Assembly (NCBI GenBank): GCA_024704765.1
Contig: JAKMXF010000330.1
Location: 62,001 to 126,000 of the forward strand
Source of the DNA: Oopsacas minuta
Lineage: Eukaryota; Porifera; Hexactinellida; Lyssacinosida; Leucopsacidae
Length of the DNA stretch: 64,000 nucleotides
Direction of reading: 5' to 3'
Part shown: positions 52,381-63,124 of the stretch, in pieces
Layout: each line of letters starts with the position of its first letter
Numbering within the stretch: the first letter of the stretch is position 1
The notes under the pieces: model-generated
Told to the model about the DNA's origin: nothing
The model's input: only the letters and a program-made list of their open reading frames with translations
The model's database searches: none
Position numbers and translations under genes: made by a program

Positions 52381-54104
52381 TTAACTAGAGGCGGGTTGGT
52401 CTTGTGAGAATATCTTGGTACCATCCATTAGAAGCTGAGAGAATGTTTGTACGTTTGCAATCCCACGTACCTCATAGTCCATGAGTGGTACTTCAATAAT
52501 GTTGTAATCCTCGTAGAGGTCATGAACCTGCTCCAAATACTTATGTTGTATTTTGTAACGAGAGGAACACTTAGAACATATGTGATTACCCGAGCTATCT
52601 TTCAATGGTACCAATAACTGATTGACTATAATGTGCTGTACTCCCATCTTATTTCTAGTCAATGCTTGTATTAGTCTTTCTGTCTCGTAGACGGAGAGAA
52701 ATTCTGCTATGCACACACATACAAATGTAGTCTTCGTCTTGTCTTTAAACTCTTCGTTTATCTTCTCTATTATAGGCATGTTTTCATTAAGTTTAGATTG
52801 CAAGTCACCTTGAGAGAAGCCTAGACTAGGGAGGACATGCTGCATTATCATACCTACTCCACCCTTACTCATACCGTTCTGTATACTCTGAGGGATTGAT
52901 AGGAAGCGGAGGGTGTGTCCTGTGGGAGCTGTGTCAAATACAACCACAGAAAAGTTCAAATCAGTAACTAGTTTCATTATTTCAGCAAAAGCCATTGCTT
53001 CATCAAGTCCCGGGAGAGAGCCGACAAACTCTTTAAACATAGACTTTACTGCCTAAACGTAATTACAGTAATTTGTGAATATTATATGGATACAAATCTA
53101 ACAACATACTTTAAATATACCAGTCTGTCCACCAGCACCACCCATTGAAGTGAATTCCTGCTCAAATTCATCATAGTTTATATTGGTTGATATTTCCATA
53201 GCAAATAGGTTAGAAGTTCCTCCAACTCTGGTAGGTTCTGATCCGATCTTCTGGTCGAAAGCGTCAGAGAGATTGTGAGCTGGATCAGATGAAATCAGCA
53301 GGACATTTTCGCGGAACTAAACGAGGAGATATAGAATTTAATTAGAATGTATAAAGATATATTTCAAAAAAATAACTATAGAATGCTAGAATCACACAAA
53401 CCATGGACACATAGTATCCATGTTAGTTTCACACTAGTATTTTGATAGAATATCTACCACAAGGTGCCCAATTGCCACCTTGTTACGTAACCGGCAATCC
53501 TGTTACGTCATGCTAGAATCACACTAACCATGGACATTTCTTATCTACGACTTCTATACTGGTTTCACAAACAACTAAATTAAAATAAATTGCTAGATAT
53601 TTGTATTAATTGGGTTAATCGGGTAGTATGAACAAATTTGTAATACGTGGTCCCGAAAAAAGGCTCTCAGTGATTATTCTAGGATATTAAAAGGTACTGA
53701 ATCTCCAACTACTAGGGCACTAGAGTGAGTATATTGGTTCCAATGACCAACCCCATGAGATTTCTTTCCTGCAAAACATACTCTTTTATTTGTCAATGCA
53801 ATAAAGTGATGATTAACTGATGGTTAGGATCAGGATGGTAAATATTCTATCAAAATACTAGTGCGTGAAACTACCATAGATCCTATGTCTTCATGGTTTG
53901 TGTGAACCTAGCACGCGCGTGATTCTGGCATACAACAGAAGTTACCTTAGTTAGCAAAAGCGCTAGAGCACAGCTACAGGTGGTCTTACCTACTCCTCCC
54001 TTCCCGCCTACAAATATCCACTTGTAGTTTTGAGTAAACAGCTGATGGATATTTGAAGCTAAGTCGAAGAATTCATCTTCTCCGTCTGGGTTAGCAGTTG
54101 CCAT
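52381..54104 (-). CDS. GET3: GET3/ASNA1, ATPase of the tail-anchored protein pathway (3 exons)
   Basis: Cytosolic ATPase that carries tail-anchored proteins to the ER membrane. Exons: 54104-53946, 53316-53110 and 53052-52381. All junctions are phase 0 with GT..AG ends, giving 345 residues (human 348). P-loop G-K-G-G-V-G-K-T at 34-41; switch regions S-S-D-P-A-H-N and [11 protein letters not shown]; the zinc-binding C-x2-C near 280 that holds the dimer. Intron 2 is only 57 bp. Intron 1 is 629 bp and is largely a TIR element. Confidence 0.95.
53389..53913. mobile_element. Long-TIR element in GET3 intron 1
   Basis: About 70 bp at the left (53389-53457) recur inverted at the right (53837-53913), including CACACAAACCATG and ACTAGTATTTTGATAGAATA. 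A third, shorter copy of the left motif begins near 53512. No coding capacity. It ends about 32 bp inside the intron from the donor of exon 1. Confidence 0.8.
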
Positions 54105-54349
54105 GTGGCGAAATGTTTGATAACAAGAAGCTATAAATTAATACAATGAGATATGTTACATACGTTAAAATTCCTAAAGTTAGACAATATAGAATGTATT
54201 TAAGAACGTACAATCTCTAAATTTTTGTATATGTCCCTGATATAATATTAATTATCACATATTAATGTGAAAACTTAGACTAGGGTATTACAACATTTCT
54301 CCAGTACACGAGCCATGCACCTCAGCATATCAGAAATTTCTCTTAAGGC

Positions 54350-54498
54350 TATGTAATGTAATGTAATTGTTTCTTATCCCGCCCGCACCAAATTTTGTCT
54401 CCCGTCCGGAAAGATTTTATTTGTATTTTTTCCAAATTTATGGATAATTCTTTGGTCAGAGTGTGTAATCACATTTTACCAGTTGTATAGTTTAATAT
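54350..54498 (-). repeat. Dispersed repeat, inverted partner of 42100-42247
   Basis: Reverse complement matches the 42100-42247 unit throughout, including GTCTCCCGTCCGGAAAG and CCCGCCCGC. The two ATGTAATGTAATGTAATTG-type ends correspond. Confidence 0.85.
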
Positions 54499-55115
54499 TT
54501 CGTTTCTAACAAGTTGTGTGCTAGAATTGTGCAATAATGGTAATCATTTCAATAATATTTGTAAAATCAAAATGGTGAGGGGATAATATAGAGAGTGAGT
54601 CATGTATTGTTTAGTTTCTAATATTGTAATTAAATTGATATTTCTTATGTAATTCAAATTACTTTCTTGCAATATAATAAATCCCCAGTCTATTATCATT
54701 TCCTCAGTATCGGATTACCGCACGTGCGGAGTGTGCAATCGCACAAGCCCGGACTGATTGGGAGCCATTTGGCCCCCAATCAGTTTATATTTGGCTCGGT
54801 CGTGACTCAAAGCATCGACTTCCAATAAATTTTTGTCCCTTATTACACTACTATGAGATTCATTCTTAATTAGTGTGGTTGTTATTTCGTCTTCGAACTG
54901 GTTAATGAATGGATTAAGTGAAAGTGTGAAGCTACAAAAGAATTGTTTATTCATAACAGTGAAACTAAATTTCCAAATACTAAATCTAACTTCTCAAATA
55001 TTTATATACATAAATCATTAAGACGATGGTATATTATATTTGTACTTTAATCCGGCCCCTGCCTTTCATCGAGGATGTCACACTGTAATCAATTTTTTCA
55101 AATATTGCAGGGGGT

Positions 55116-55734
55116 ATCTGTATATTTTGATAGAATTTTTTGTAGAACTTTGATCAAAATTTCTTGTGTCCCTGAACTTTGATCGAATGATGAAAAAGGC
55201 AAATTTTGATCAAAGTTCTACTAAAATGTCTTCAGTCGAACTTTGGCCGAAAAATTTTCGTGCTCCACGACACCACAATATTCAGGGTGGCACCCCCTGA
55301 CCCCCATGTAATGCCACAATGCACCGGACTCGACTGATTTCAATCTAGGACGTGCTAGCACTTTATATTTTATTAATTAGAAAGAGTACCATTGGGAGGG
55401 GATTAGGGATTTATTTCGCTACCTCTTTGCTCTGGGAGTATTTATTTGTGTTCGTTATTCAGCTACTAAAGGACGGGAGTGTGGAATTTATGCTAATTTT
55501 ATGATTGGATGGAGTTTTGTTGGATTGATTATTATAAATCTTTGTAAAATGGTGGATCGTTGGATTTTTTTGTTTTATTTCTCCATTTTCTATCAAAGTT
55601 CTCACTTTTCGATAAGATTCTACAATTTTTTGATCAAAGTTCGACTGGAGACATTTTGGTAGAACTTTGATCAAAATTTGTCTTTTTCATCATTCGATCA
55701 AAGTTCTACAAAAATTCTATCAAAATATACAGAT
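55116..55734. mobile_element. 619-bp foldback element with long inverted ends
   Basis: Starts ATCTGTATATTTTGATAGAA and ends in its inverse (…ATCAAAATATACAGAT). The inverted ends extend about 110 bp with high identity; the left arm carries an extra block of about 33 bp. TTTGATCAAAGTTCTAC recurs several times in both directions within the arms. No transposase frame. Confidence 0.82.
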
Positions 55735-56554
55735 TCGTATAAATATGTGATTTTGTAATTTGTTTAGAAAACAATGGCTATGTAATTCTCCTCTAATTAG
55801 TAATTACATAAATTCTATTTTACAAGAGTTCTAGATTAGGGTTTCTCAAACTATGGTCATATGACCAAACTGGACCACTCTGTGGTCATAGAGATTTTTA
55901 TATTAATTTATAGTTCAAGCTCCATGACCAGTTTGACCAAACTTGACTAAACGTGGCTAAATATGACCAAATATGTCCACCTGGGTGGTGTGGTCATGAC
56001 ACAAAACTCCAAAAAAGTGTGGCAATAACCCATGAGAGTTTGAGAAACCCTGTTTAGATGAATCCTTCTTTCTGTAGATTATTTGTATACATTTGTCAAC
56101 GACAGATTCACGAGGGATGAACATTGGGCAAAAAAGGAGATAAATGGCAAATGAATAGAAAGACTGGTAGCCATATCAAAAGGATATCTCACACTGCATA
56201 TGATACATCATATAACATAAATAATATGTATTCTAATTATATTTCCAGAATATGGGAAACTATTCGAATACGCATTTGTTATTAATACTCTGATATATAT
56301 TGAATAATTAGTACTATAAATATCTTGGAATGATTTCATAATTAATTCATTGAATACGTAAGAAAAGATTGTGAAATAGAAAGAATAAAACGATACGATA
56401 TTTTAACTTTGGGATTAACTATAGAGAGCAGAAAATCAATGAAGTTAGCTGTATTGTAGAGCATTTGCTGTATCGGTGTAGAAGTGTATCCTCTTAATGG
56501 TAACCTAGTCGGTTAATTGGAATGTCTCATGCAGTGCTGCAATCTGATATCGAA

Positions 56555-57809
56555 TTACACATTATTATGATTAACCAAGTCACATCCAAAATTGCCTTTA
56601 TTGTAGATTTGTTGAAAAATCCCGAACTTGCTAGACTGAGAAGAGAGAGTATCTACAGCATCAAATAGAGCATAAGTATCATGTACAAGCGTATACGTCT
56701 TGAGGCAATCTCTTAATTTCTGTAGAAATGAGTATACATTCAGGTGACTCTCTGTTGTACATTGTACAATTTTGTAAGTAGATGGATGTGGTCCAAATGT
56801 GGTGAATGGTATCTTCTCACTCCAGGGATTCCATTTCTGAGCGAAGCTGAGAGGGATGTCTTTGTTCCAGTGCAGTCTCACTCCAATACCTGGTCTTCTC
56901 TTGTAAGGAGATGAATTAGGGAAAGGTCCGTATGTAGTTGAGTAGATCCCACTAAGTCCTATGCTTCTAACTTCTTGTAGGACTTGAATATAGAAATTAT
57001 ATCTAAGGAAATATAATAATCAATAATACATTTGTTTGTGATTGCAATTATAAAGACTCAGAAATATTATTTCAAACTTACTTTGCTATTAGAAGAGAAT
57101 CATTGAGTAACATGACGATACGCTCACTCTCATTGTCCCAATGGTTGATCTCAGACAGAAGCCACACCCCATGCACCTCCTGATCATCTTCAACAGATTT
57201 TATGAGAGTATTTACAGCTGTCTGCCATTTTACGTCACTCCGTGCTAGAAACGAGTCACTTGATCCTTTTCTAATAGAGGGGTGTGAGTATTGTAGAGAT
57301 TGCGTCATCAGCTGATGTTTCTGATCAGTGAGACTTCCATCTATCACTACAGACTCGTGTAAGAGACATTGAGCCAGCTCCTGCTCCACCTCCTCTGTAG
57401 AAGGAGCTTCAAACCTATCTACAACATCATATGCGTTGAATGAGGATTCAGGAACGGAGCTAGAGCACTTTGAAGTCAGTAACTTAGGTAGAGGTATCCG
57501 TTTAGGTAACTTTGGTTTTAGAGAACTAAGGAAATCATTTTTGACTAAGGGGAGTGTTGCTAGTTTCGAAAGAGAGTTCTGCTTAACAAGGACCTGGGAA
57601 GGAGGCACCAACTCTGTTGGGATGAACTCCCATTCTTCATTAGCCTGAGCTAGAACTTGCTGGTTAGGACAATCATTCTCATTAGAGAAACATTGATCTT
57701 CTGCAAGTATTGAACATTGTATTTCATCGTCAAGCATAGAAATGTCGAAAAAGTCAAGACTTGAGTTTTCAGAAATTGAAATATCGTTTTTTGAGAAACC
57801 AGTAGCCAT
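56555..57809 (-). CDS. TPRG1/TPRG1L-like protein with hSac2 domain (2 exons)
   Basis: Relative of tumor protein p63-regulated gene 1 proteins; vertebrate TPRG1L (MOVER) is a presynaptic vesicle protein. Exons: 57809-57082 and 57002-56555, intron 79 bp, frame closed to 391 residues. The conserved part is the C-terminal hSac2-type domain: E-I-N-H-W-D-N-E-S-E-R-I-V-M-L near 220, then R-P-G-I-G-V-R-L-H-W near 280 and W-N-P-W-S-E-K-I-P-F-T-T-F near 303. The N-terminal 190 residues are acidic and variable. The frame opens at a GTG (57815), but the ATG at 57809 is the first true start. Role in this animal unknown. Confidence 0.82.
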
Positions 57810-58490
57810 GTCCACGTATGTCAGAAATGAAATGAGAACTTAGTATATAAGAATTGAATTATAGATTGATTAGCAAGTCCTTATTTATACTCCTCTCTGT
57901 TGTTTAGATAACCATGAACTAATTAACGTAACACAGTGCAATTTGTAAAATGTAATGGATTTTAATGTGTTAGATTAGTCACACATTATTAATGATTTAG
58001 AAAAATAACCAAGTTCAAGTCTGTCCGCTATTGATAACATATACGTAATGATAATCTAAATATAGCAGAGGAAAAGTTCGAGGGAACACAAGTACTTCCA
58101 AGAGTTGGTTAATTAGCAGAGTAATGTTACTATAATCATAATACGATTCTACTTATTGTGCTTAGAGATACTTCTAGTTATCTCCACATTATACGTAAGA
58201 TAACATACCACTGGCACACACAAGTACACCAGATGACCTCCATGGTAGTAACATCTTATAATTTTAACATTGTATAATTAACCTAAAATATCATGAATCA
58301 AATTGTAATGCAATTATACCTATTTTCCTACAACGTAGTATAATTAGTAGATGTAGTAAAAACAACCATCTATATTATCAACCCCTGCCCTGGGGAGGGC
58401 CTTCATGGTAGAGATTTAGGGCTGCTATGCTAGATTTGGTATTATATTATCATTATCCATTATCAAATTATTAACCTAAAATTTAAGTTA

Positions 58491-58772
58491 GTACAGTCCA
58501 GACTTGGACCGGGTCATGATTTCCTGACCCGGTGACCCGGTTTTCAAAACATTAATTTTCTATATTCATGCGATTAGATAATAATTAGTTTAGTAAAATT
58601 ACTAATGATTCATGAAAATGAAATGTCTAACTAATATTGACTGAATCTTTATGATTTTACAAACCGAAATAATTTAATTATCTATAAGGATATAAACCAG
58701 GTCAAGTCAAAATCAGTGACCCGGTTCAGACCCGAAATTTATTGAAAATAGTGACCCGGTCCAAGCCTGGTA
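58491..58772. mobile_element. Foldback element with ACCCGGT-rich ends
   Basis: GTACAGTCCAGACTTGGACC at the left is inverted at the right, ending GGTCCAAGCCTGGTAC with small differences. GTGACCCGGT words recur inside near both ends. No coding capacity. Confidence 0.7.
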
Positions 58773-59128
58773 CAATCAACTCCCGTTATATTGAAGCTCA
58801 AGTGATCGATAATTACTTTGATATAACCAATGACTTATAATTTGTTTCAGCATATCCTACTTTATACCAGGCCTGGAAGTAACCTGAAATTTCGGATTTG
58901 GGATAAGTAAAGCATGGAACAGATTCCATGTGAGTTCTATATTTTGGCACGAATAAATGTATTGCATAATTGTAGACTAACAAATTATCAACAATTATAT
59001 GCTAAATATTTCTAGGAATGTTTCGAAATATGTGACTAGTTAAGCATTTATTTGTTACACTATGGCATTCTTTGATGCGGGTGTATTGATATATCCATAT
59101 CCATGTTCGATATAACGAGAGTTGACTG
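58773..59128. mobile_element. Tigger/pogo-like element, about 356 bp
   Basis: Left end CAATCAACTCCCGTTATAT is inverted at the right as ATATAACGAGAGTTGACTG, with two mismatches. Same end family as 62542-62707. It abuts the element at 58491-58772 and shares the TAC boundary. Confidence 0.7.
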
Positions 59129-59447
59129 TCTAGCGGTATATATATATATATACACCTCTTACAATTTCTTCAATCAACTCTATACAACTATAAGGTACAG
59201 ATGGATTACGGATGACAGATCGATGTAAAGTCCGTCAAACCCATAACTTATGGATTATTGAACAGAAATTGGTGTAATCCTAGTACATATTAGCGAATAA
59301 AATAAGTAAATGTTTAATATTTACATCAAGTAAACAACAACTCATCAAAACACAAAATTGACATATTCTTTAAAATAAATGAAAGCAACTGAGTAAAATA
59401 ATATAACTGAGGTTGTAATGAGAAAGATATTTACACTTCTGGACTGT

Positions 59448-62400
59448 TTAAACATCAGTTGTATCTGTAATACTCAATTGTTGTCCTAAGACTTGGTTAG
59501 CTTTACGGATACTAGTCATAATTTTGTTTCTATGAACACAAGGGACAATCCCAATACTCAATAGATCATGCTCTTTCAGACGCCAAACAGAGTCTAGACA
59601 TGTGTAACCATTATCTGTAAAGTTATCTTCATATCTGTACATTTCCAGTGATTTAAGCCATTCTCGTATTGACGAGAAGCTGAACACGTCAGCTTGAAAT
59701 GAACCTGTCAGTCTCCTAGACTTCCTAGCCTCAAGATTAGACCAGTACTTATCAGTAATCTTAGACTGTATCTGAGTAAAGCTTGGTCTCTGATCCTGAT
59801 CCTCCAGCCAGCAAGATTGCATCAGCTGATACACTTTATCAGGACAGTTGAGAGGGGCAGGCAGACGGTAACCAACTTGTAATTTATGTACTAGCGTGAA
59901 TATTTCCATCCCTTCGTACGGTTCCTGAGCAAAGCTCATGATCTCCCACAACAGTACTCCATAGCTCCAGACATCAGAAGCACTGTTAAATCGCTTATAT
60001 AGGATAGCCTCAAGAGCTGTCCATCGCACCGCTACTTTACCCCCCTTACTCATTGTGTAGAAATCCTCCTCTGTTTCACGGGACAACCCGAAATCTGATA
60101 TCTTGGGAGTTAAGTCACTGTCTAGTAGCACATTACGTGCTGCTAAATCTCTATGCACAAAGCATATAGAACTGAGGTAAGACATCCCTGATGCTACACC
60201 CAATGCAAGCCTGCCCTGCTGGATAAGTCTTAGATTCCAGGTATTCTTACGAAGGAAATGTAGGAGAGATGAGTTAGGCATGAATGGTGTTACAATCATG
60301 ACAGGATGCTGTAGTGTAACCCCCAGCAATGTTATAACATTATCATGATGAAATTGTCCCATTATTGAGGCTTCCTTATAGAAATCAGATTTGTGTCTCT
60401 CTGAAGTATCTGGTTTTAGAGTTTTCAGTGCTACTACTATTGAGTGACCATCTTGGTTTAAAGAGCCCATACACACATCACCGAACTCTCCATTCCCGAT
60501 CACCTCATCTATCTTAATATCTACGTTATTCACTTCTTTTGCAAAGTGTCGCACTGCCTCTCTAAGATTCTCAAACATATCAGGATCCTGGTAAGATACC
60601 GGTCTGGTACGGTGAGTAGTGTCATCAACGATTACATACTTTCTGGAATCTTTATACGTTAATGAATGGTAGATCTTTAGGAAACGTTTCTTTATTATCA
60701 AACAGCACATAACGAACGAAATAATAGAACAAGTAACGATGAATATAAGTACACAGAGAGCACCAGCTAATATCAAGTAAATACTTGTAGTTTGATTTAA
60801 TAATTCTTTTAGAGTAGGTACTATCGTAGTGTGTTGCGTGTCAAAATTACTTAATGTAGTTGTGTTATATGTAGCTGTGCTCTGAACCATAAGATTAGAT
60901 AGGTTATAGCTCTGAGAAAGAGATCCATTAGTTATATTAGGAAATAGAGGAATTAGAGTTATAACAACACTCATATTCTTATCCAAATCAACAACACCTG
61001 TACTACATCTGTAGATATCTGTAGTCACAATAGAACATCCATTCACTCTCACTTGTCTCAACACACCTCCTTTACTAGTGTAGTTAAATTCAAAACTCAA
61101 ATTACTCACTCCTCCCTCCAGTCTGTATTCCCACTCCATTACTGAACTAGCTTCATTCAAACTCAAAGACTCCTCCAACACTTCTGGGAAAGTAGACACA
61201 AATCTAACATTCACACTCTTCTCTACATCACTCAGTACTACAAGGTTGTTCAATGACGTCACTAATAATAGATATTCTCTGCTACTAGTCTCCAGTTCTG
61301 ATTCACTTAACTCATACGTCATATTCTCAATCACATCACTCCTCCACCACAACTCTAAACTACCTTCCCTTTCTAAGTATAAACTCAGTTGATAACTCAC
61401 TGATCTATTCCACACATCTATAGGTTCATTCCATGACACAACAATACTCACTCTTCCTCCTCCATTGTCTACTCTCTCTAATCCCAGGTTCCGTACAATA
61501 GAAGGACTCCTCCCACATAACATATACACACTCTCCTCCTCACTGCGATACCAACCAGCATCACACTCACAAGACTCACTTCCTACCATCCCATTCGTGT
61601 TACTCATCTCTCCACAACTCATACACTCACCCTCATCCCCAACATCAGGCTTGTATGTATTCACAGGACAAGCAACACAAGATAGATTATTCACTTGGCT
61701 CCATCCTCTCTCACATACACACTCCACAGACTCAGGTATTCTCCAAGAACCGTTCGTATAGCATTCAGCTTGTTGGTGACTCACAGAACCTACAGAGCAG
61801 TTAAAGTCAATGATTGTAGGTTCATCACTCAGTATAGGAACTGGAATATCTGGTACTGAAAGGAATTGGTTTATGCTCATAGCAGGACAGACCAAATAGT
61901 AGAATCTGAATGATAACAACCGCACACAATACCCAGAATTTTGAAAACCAATATAGAATCCTCTCTTACTAAGGGTAAAATTAGCCAATACTGTAAAATT
62001 ATCCATTACTGTAGAATTAAATTCTTGTAAGGAAAGATTGTAGATTTGCAGGAACTGATCAAGATTATTCGCTACATTAATAAGATCATCTGACTGAAGT
62101 ACATGAATATTAAATAATCCACTACAGTTCTGTGGGTATGGATGACCATCAAAAATATCATATACAATTTGTATATGTACAATATTAGCTTGTGAATGAT
62201 AGAATTCTGTAATAAGCCAATTATTCTCTCTACTGTGATCAACCTCTGTATCTGGACTTCCTGCACATACAATATATTGAGGACCACTATTTCTAGAATT
62301 TCCATTAAACATCCAAGTGACTTGATCGCAATTATGATACAGTTTATTATCATCATCGATTATCTCCCAATTTTGAATAGGATTAAGTTTTGATTCTCCA

Positions 62401-62480
62401 ATCGACCTGTAAATGTCCTTTTCTTCACCAACCAAGAACTTGATGAAAAACAATAATATGAAGTATCTCAATTCTAGCAT
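59448..62480 (-). CDS. Eph-type receptor tyrosine kinase
   Basis: Complete receptor of about 1010 residues in one exon. The frame is open to 62501 but starts there with TTG, so the ATG at 62480 is used. Order: signal peptide (F-I-L-L-F-F-I-K-F-L); ephrin-binding-like domain, about 20-195 (W-E-I-I-D-D, W-M-F-N-G); cysteine-rich region, about 225-310; two fibronectin III domains, 315-555; membrane helix, about 567-596. The juxtamembrane S-Y-Q-D-P...A-V-R-H-F-A-K-E-V is typical of Eph. In the kinase, G-N-G-E-F-G precedes the ATP-anchoring K in V-A-L-K (near 683), with H-R-D-L-A-A-R-N near 775 and D-F-G near 793. A SAM domain ends the protein, about 932-1003. The APE motif after the activation loop reads A-L-E (near 821). 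Kinase core otherwise intact. Confidence 0.93.
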   Translation of the reverse strand: MLELRYFILLFFIKFLVGEEKDIYRSIGESKLNPIQNWEIIDDDNKLYHNCDQVTWMFNGNSRNSGPQYIVCAGSPDTEVDHSRENNWLITEFYHSQANIVHIQIVYDIFDGHPYPQNCSGLFNIHVLQSDDLINVANNLDQFLQIYNLSLQEFNSTVMDNFTVLANFTLSKRGFYIGFQNSGYCVRLLSFRFYYLVCPAMSINQFLSVPDIPVPILSDEPTIIDFNCSVGSVSHQQAECYTNGSWRIPESVECVCERGWSQVNNLSCVACPVNTYKPDVGDEGECMSCGEMSNTNGMVGSESCECDAGWYRSEEESVYMLCGRSPSIVRNLGLERVDNGGGRVSIVVSWNEPIDVWNRSVSYQLSLYLEREGSLELWWRSDVIENMTYELSESELETSSREYLLLVTSLNNLVVLSDVEKSVNVRFVSTFPEVLEESLSLNEASSVMEWEYRLEGGVSNLSFEFNYTSKGGVLRQVRVNGCSIVTTDIYRCSTGVVDLDKNMSVVITLIPLFPNITNGSLSQSYNLSNLMVQSTATYNTTTLSNFDTQHTTIVPTLKELLNQTTSIYLILAGALCVLIFIVTCSIISFVMCCLIIKKRFLKIYHSLTYKDSRKYVIVDDTTHRTRPVSYQDPDMFENLREAVRHFAKEVNNVDIKIDEVIGNGEFGDVCMGSLNQDGHSIVVALKTLKPDTSERHKSDFYKEASIMGQFHHDNVITLLGVTLQHPVMIVTPFMPNSSLLHFLRKNTWNLRLIQQGRLALGVASGMSYLSSICFVHRDLAARNVLLDSDLTPKISDFGLSRETEEDFYTMSKGGKVAVRWTALEAILYKRFNSASDVWSYGVLLWEIMSFAQEPYEGMEIFTLVHKLQVGYRLPAPLNCPDKVYQLMQSCWLEDQDQRPSFTQIQSKITDKYWSNLEARKSRRLTGSFQADVFSFSSIREWLKSLEMYRYEDNFTDNGYTCLDSVWRLKEHDLLSIGIVPCVHRNKIMTSIRKANQVLGQQLSITDTTDV

Positions 62481-63124
62481 ATCTAATGAGTAGTAATTCA
62501 ATAAAGGAATAAATCTGGCAAGAATAAGATATATATATATACAGTCAAATCACGTTATATTAAACACGGCTACATCGAAATACTGACTTGATATTGTATA
62601 AATATGGTCCAGAACCGCCAAGGAAATATGCTTCATCGGTTATATCCAACTCTGTATCGAAGGAATTATCGAGGACCCTTGACCTTCGAAATAACGGGAG
62701 TTGACTGTATGGAACAAGTTGTAAAAGGTGAAATGTTTCAAAATAAATAGAGCTCTTATTTAATTTCACAAATAAAATTTGGGTCAAAAACTGGCGGGTC
62801 CATAACATGCAAGAGGGTACAGGTACAGTTCAAGGTTTGGTGATAACGTAAGTAACGTTTTTCGAGACAAGAAAATAATTAACCGTCTATTGAGTAAAGA
62901 AGTGTACCTGACAATATTTTATGGATTTTCTTAAACCCTACTACATAAGACCGAACAGAAACGTAAAAAATCAAATGGAGAATTATGTGTGAATTATAAA
63001 AATGTACAATCATATTACATAATATTAACACAAAATGTATTCACGATGGAATAAAATATACACAAATCTAAACAAATTTCTTAAAAAACAACTTAAGTTT
63101 CTAGAAGAGTAAACTCAACCCATT
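62481..63124. other. Spacer between two Eph genes
   Basis: About 640 bp holding one TA-flanked element (62542-62707) and otherwise AT-rich DNA. It should contain the promoter of the left Eph gene and the 3' end of the right one. Confidence 0.5.
62542..62707. mobile_element. Tigger/pogo-like MITE, 166 bp, TA-flanked
   Basis: Left end CAGTCAAATCACGTTATAT, right end ATAACGGGAGTTGACTG. The ends are inverted copies with a few mismatches, and TA lies directly outside both. Same family as 58773-59128. The left flanking TA belongs to a TA microsatellite. Confidence 0.82.

Larger units (their letters stand above)
54105..56554. other. Repeat-rich intergenic region
   Basis: About 2.4 kb between GET3 and the TPRG1-like gene. 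Contains the repeat at 54350-54498 and the foldback element at 55116-55734. The stretch 55860-56060 has several GACCAAA words but no clear element ends. The open frames at 54715-54954 and 55459-55674 fall in or near repeats and look non-coding. Confidence 0.45.
57810..59447. other. Intergenic with two adjacent TIR elements
   Basis: About 1.6 kb upstream of the TPRG1-like gene and downstream of the Eph gene. Contains the elements at 58491-58772 and 58773-59128. A TA microsatellite lies near 59138-59152. No gene. Confidence 0.45.

Noticed and set aside
55459-55674. Minus-strand frame of 71 codons
   Set aside because: It falls inside the foldback element and is made of its repeated arm sequence.
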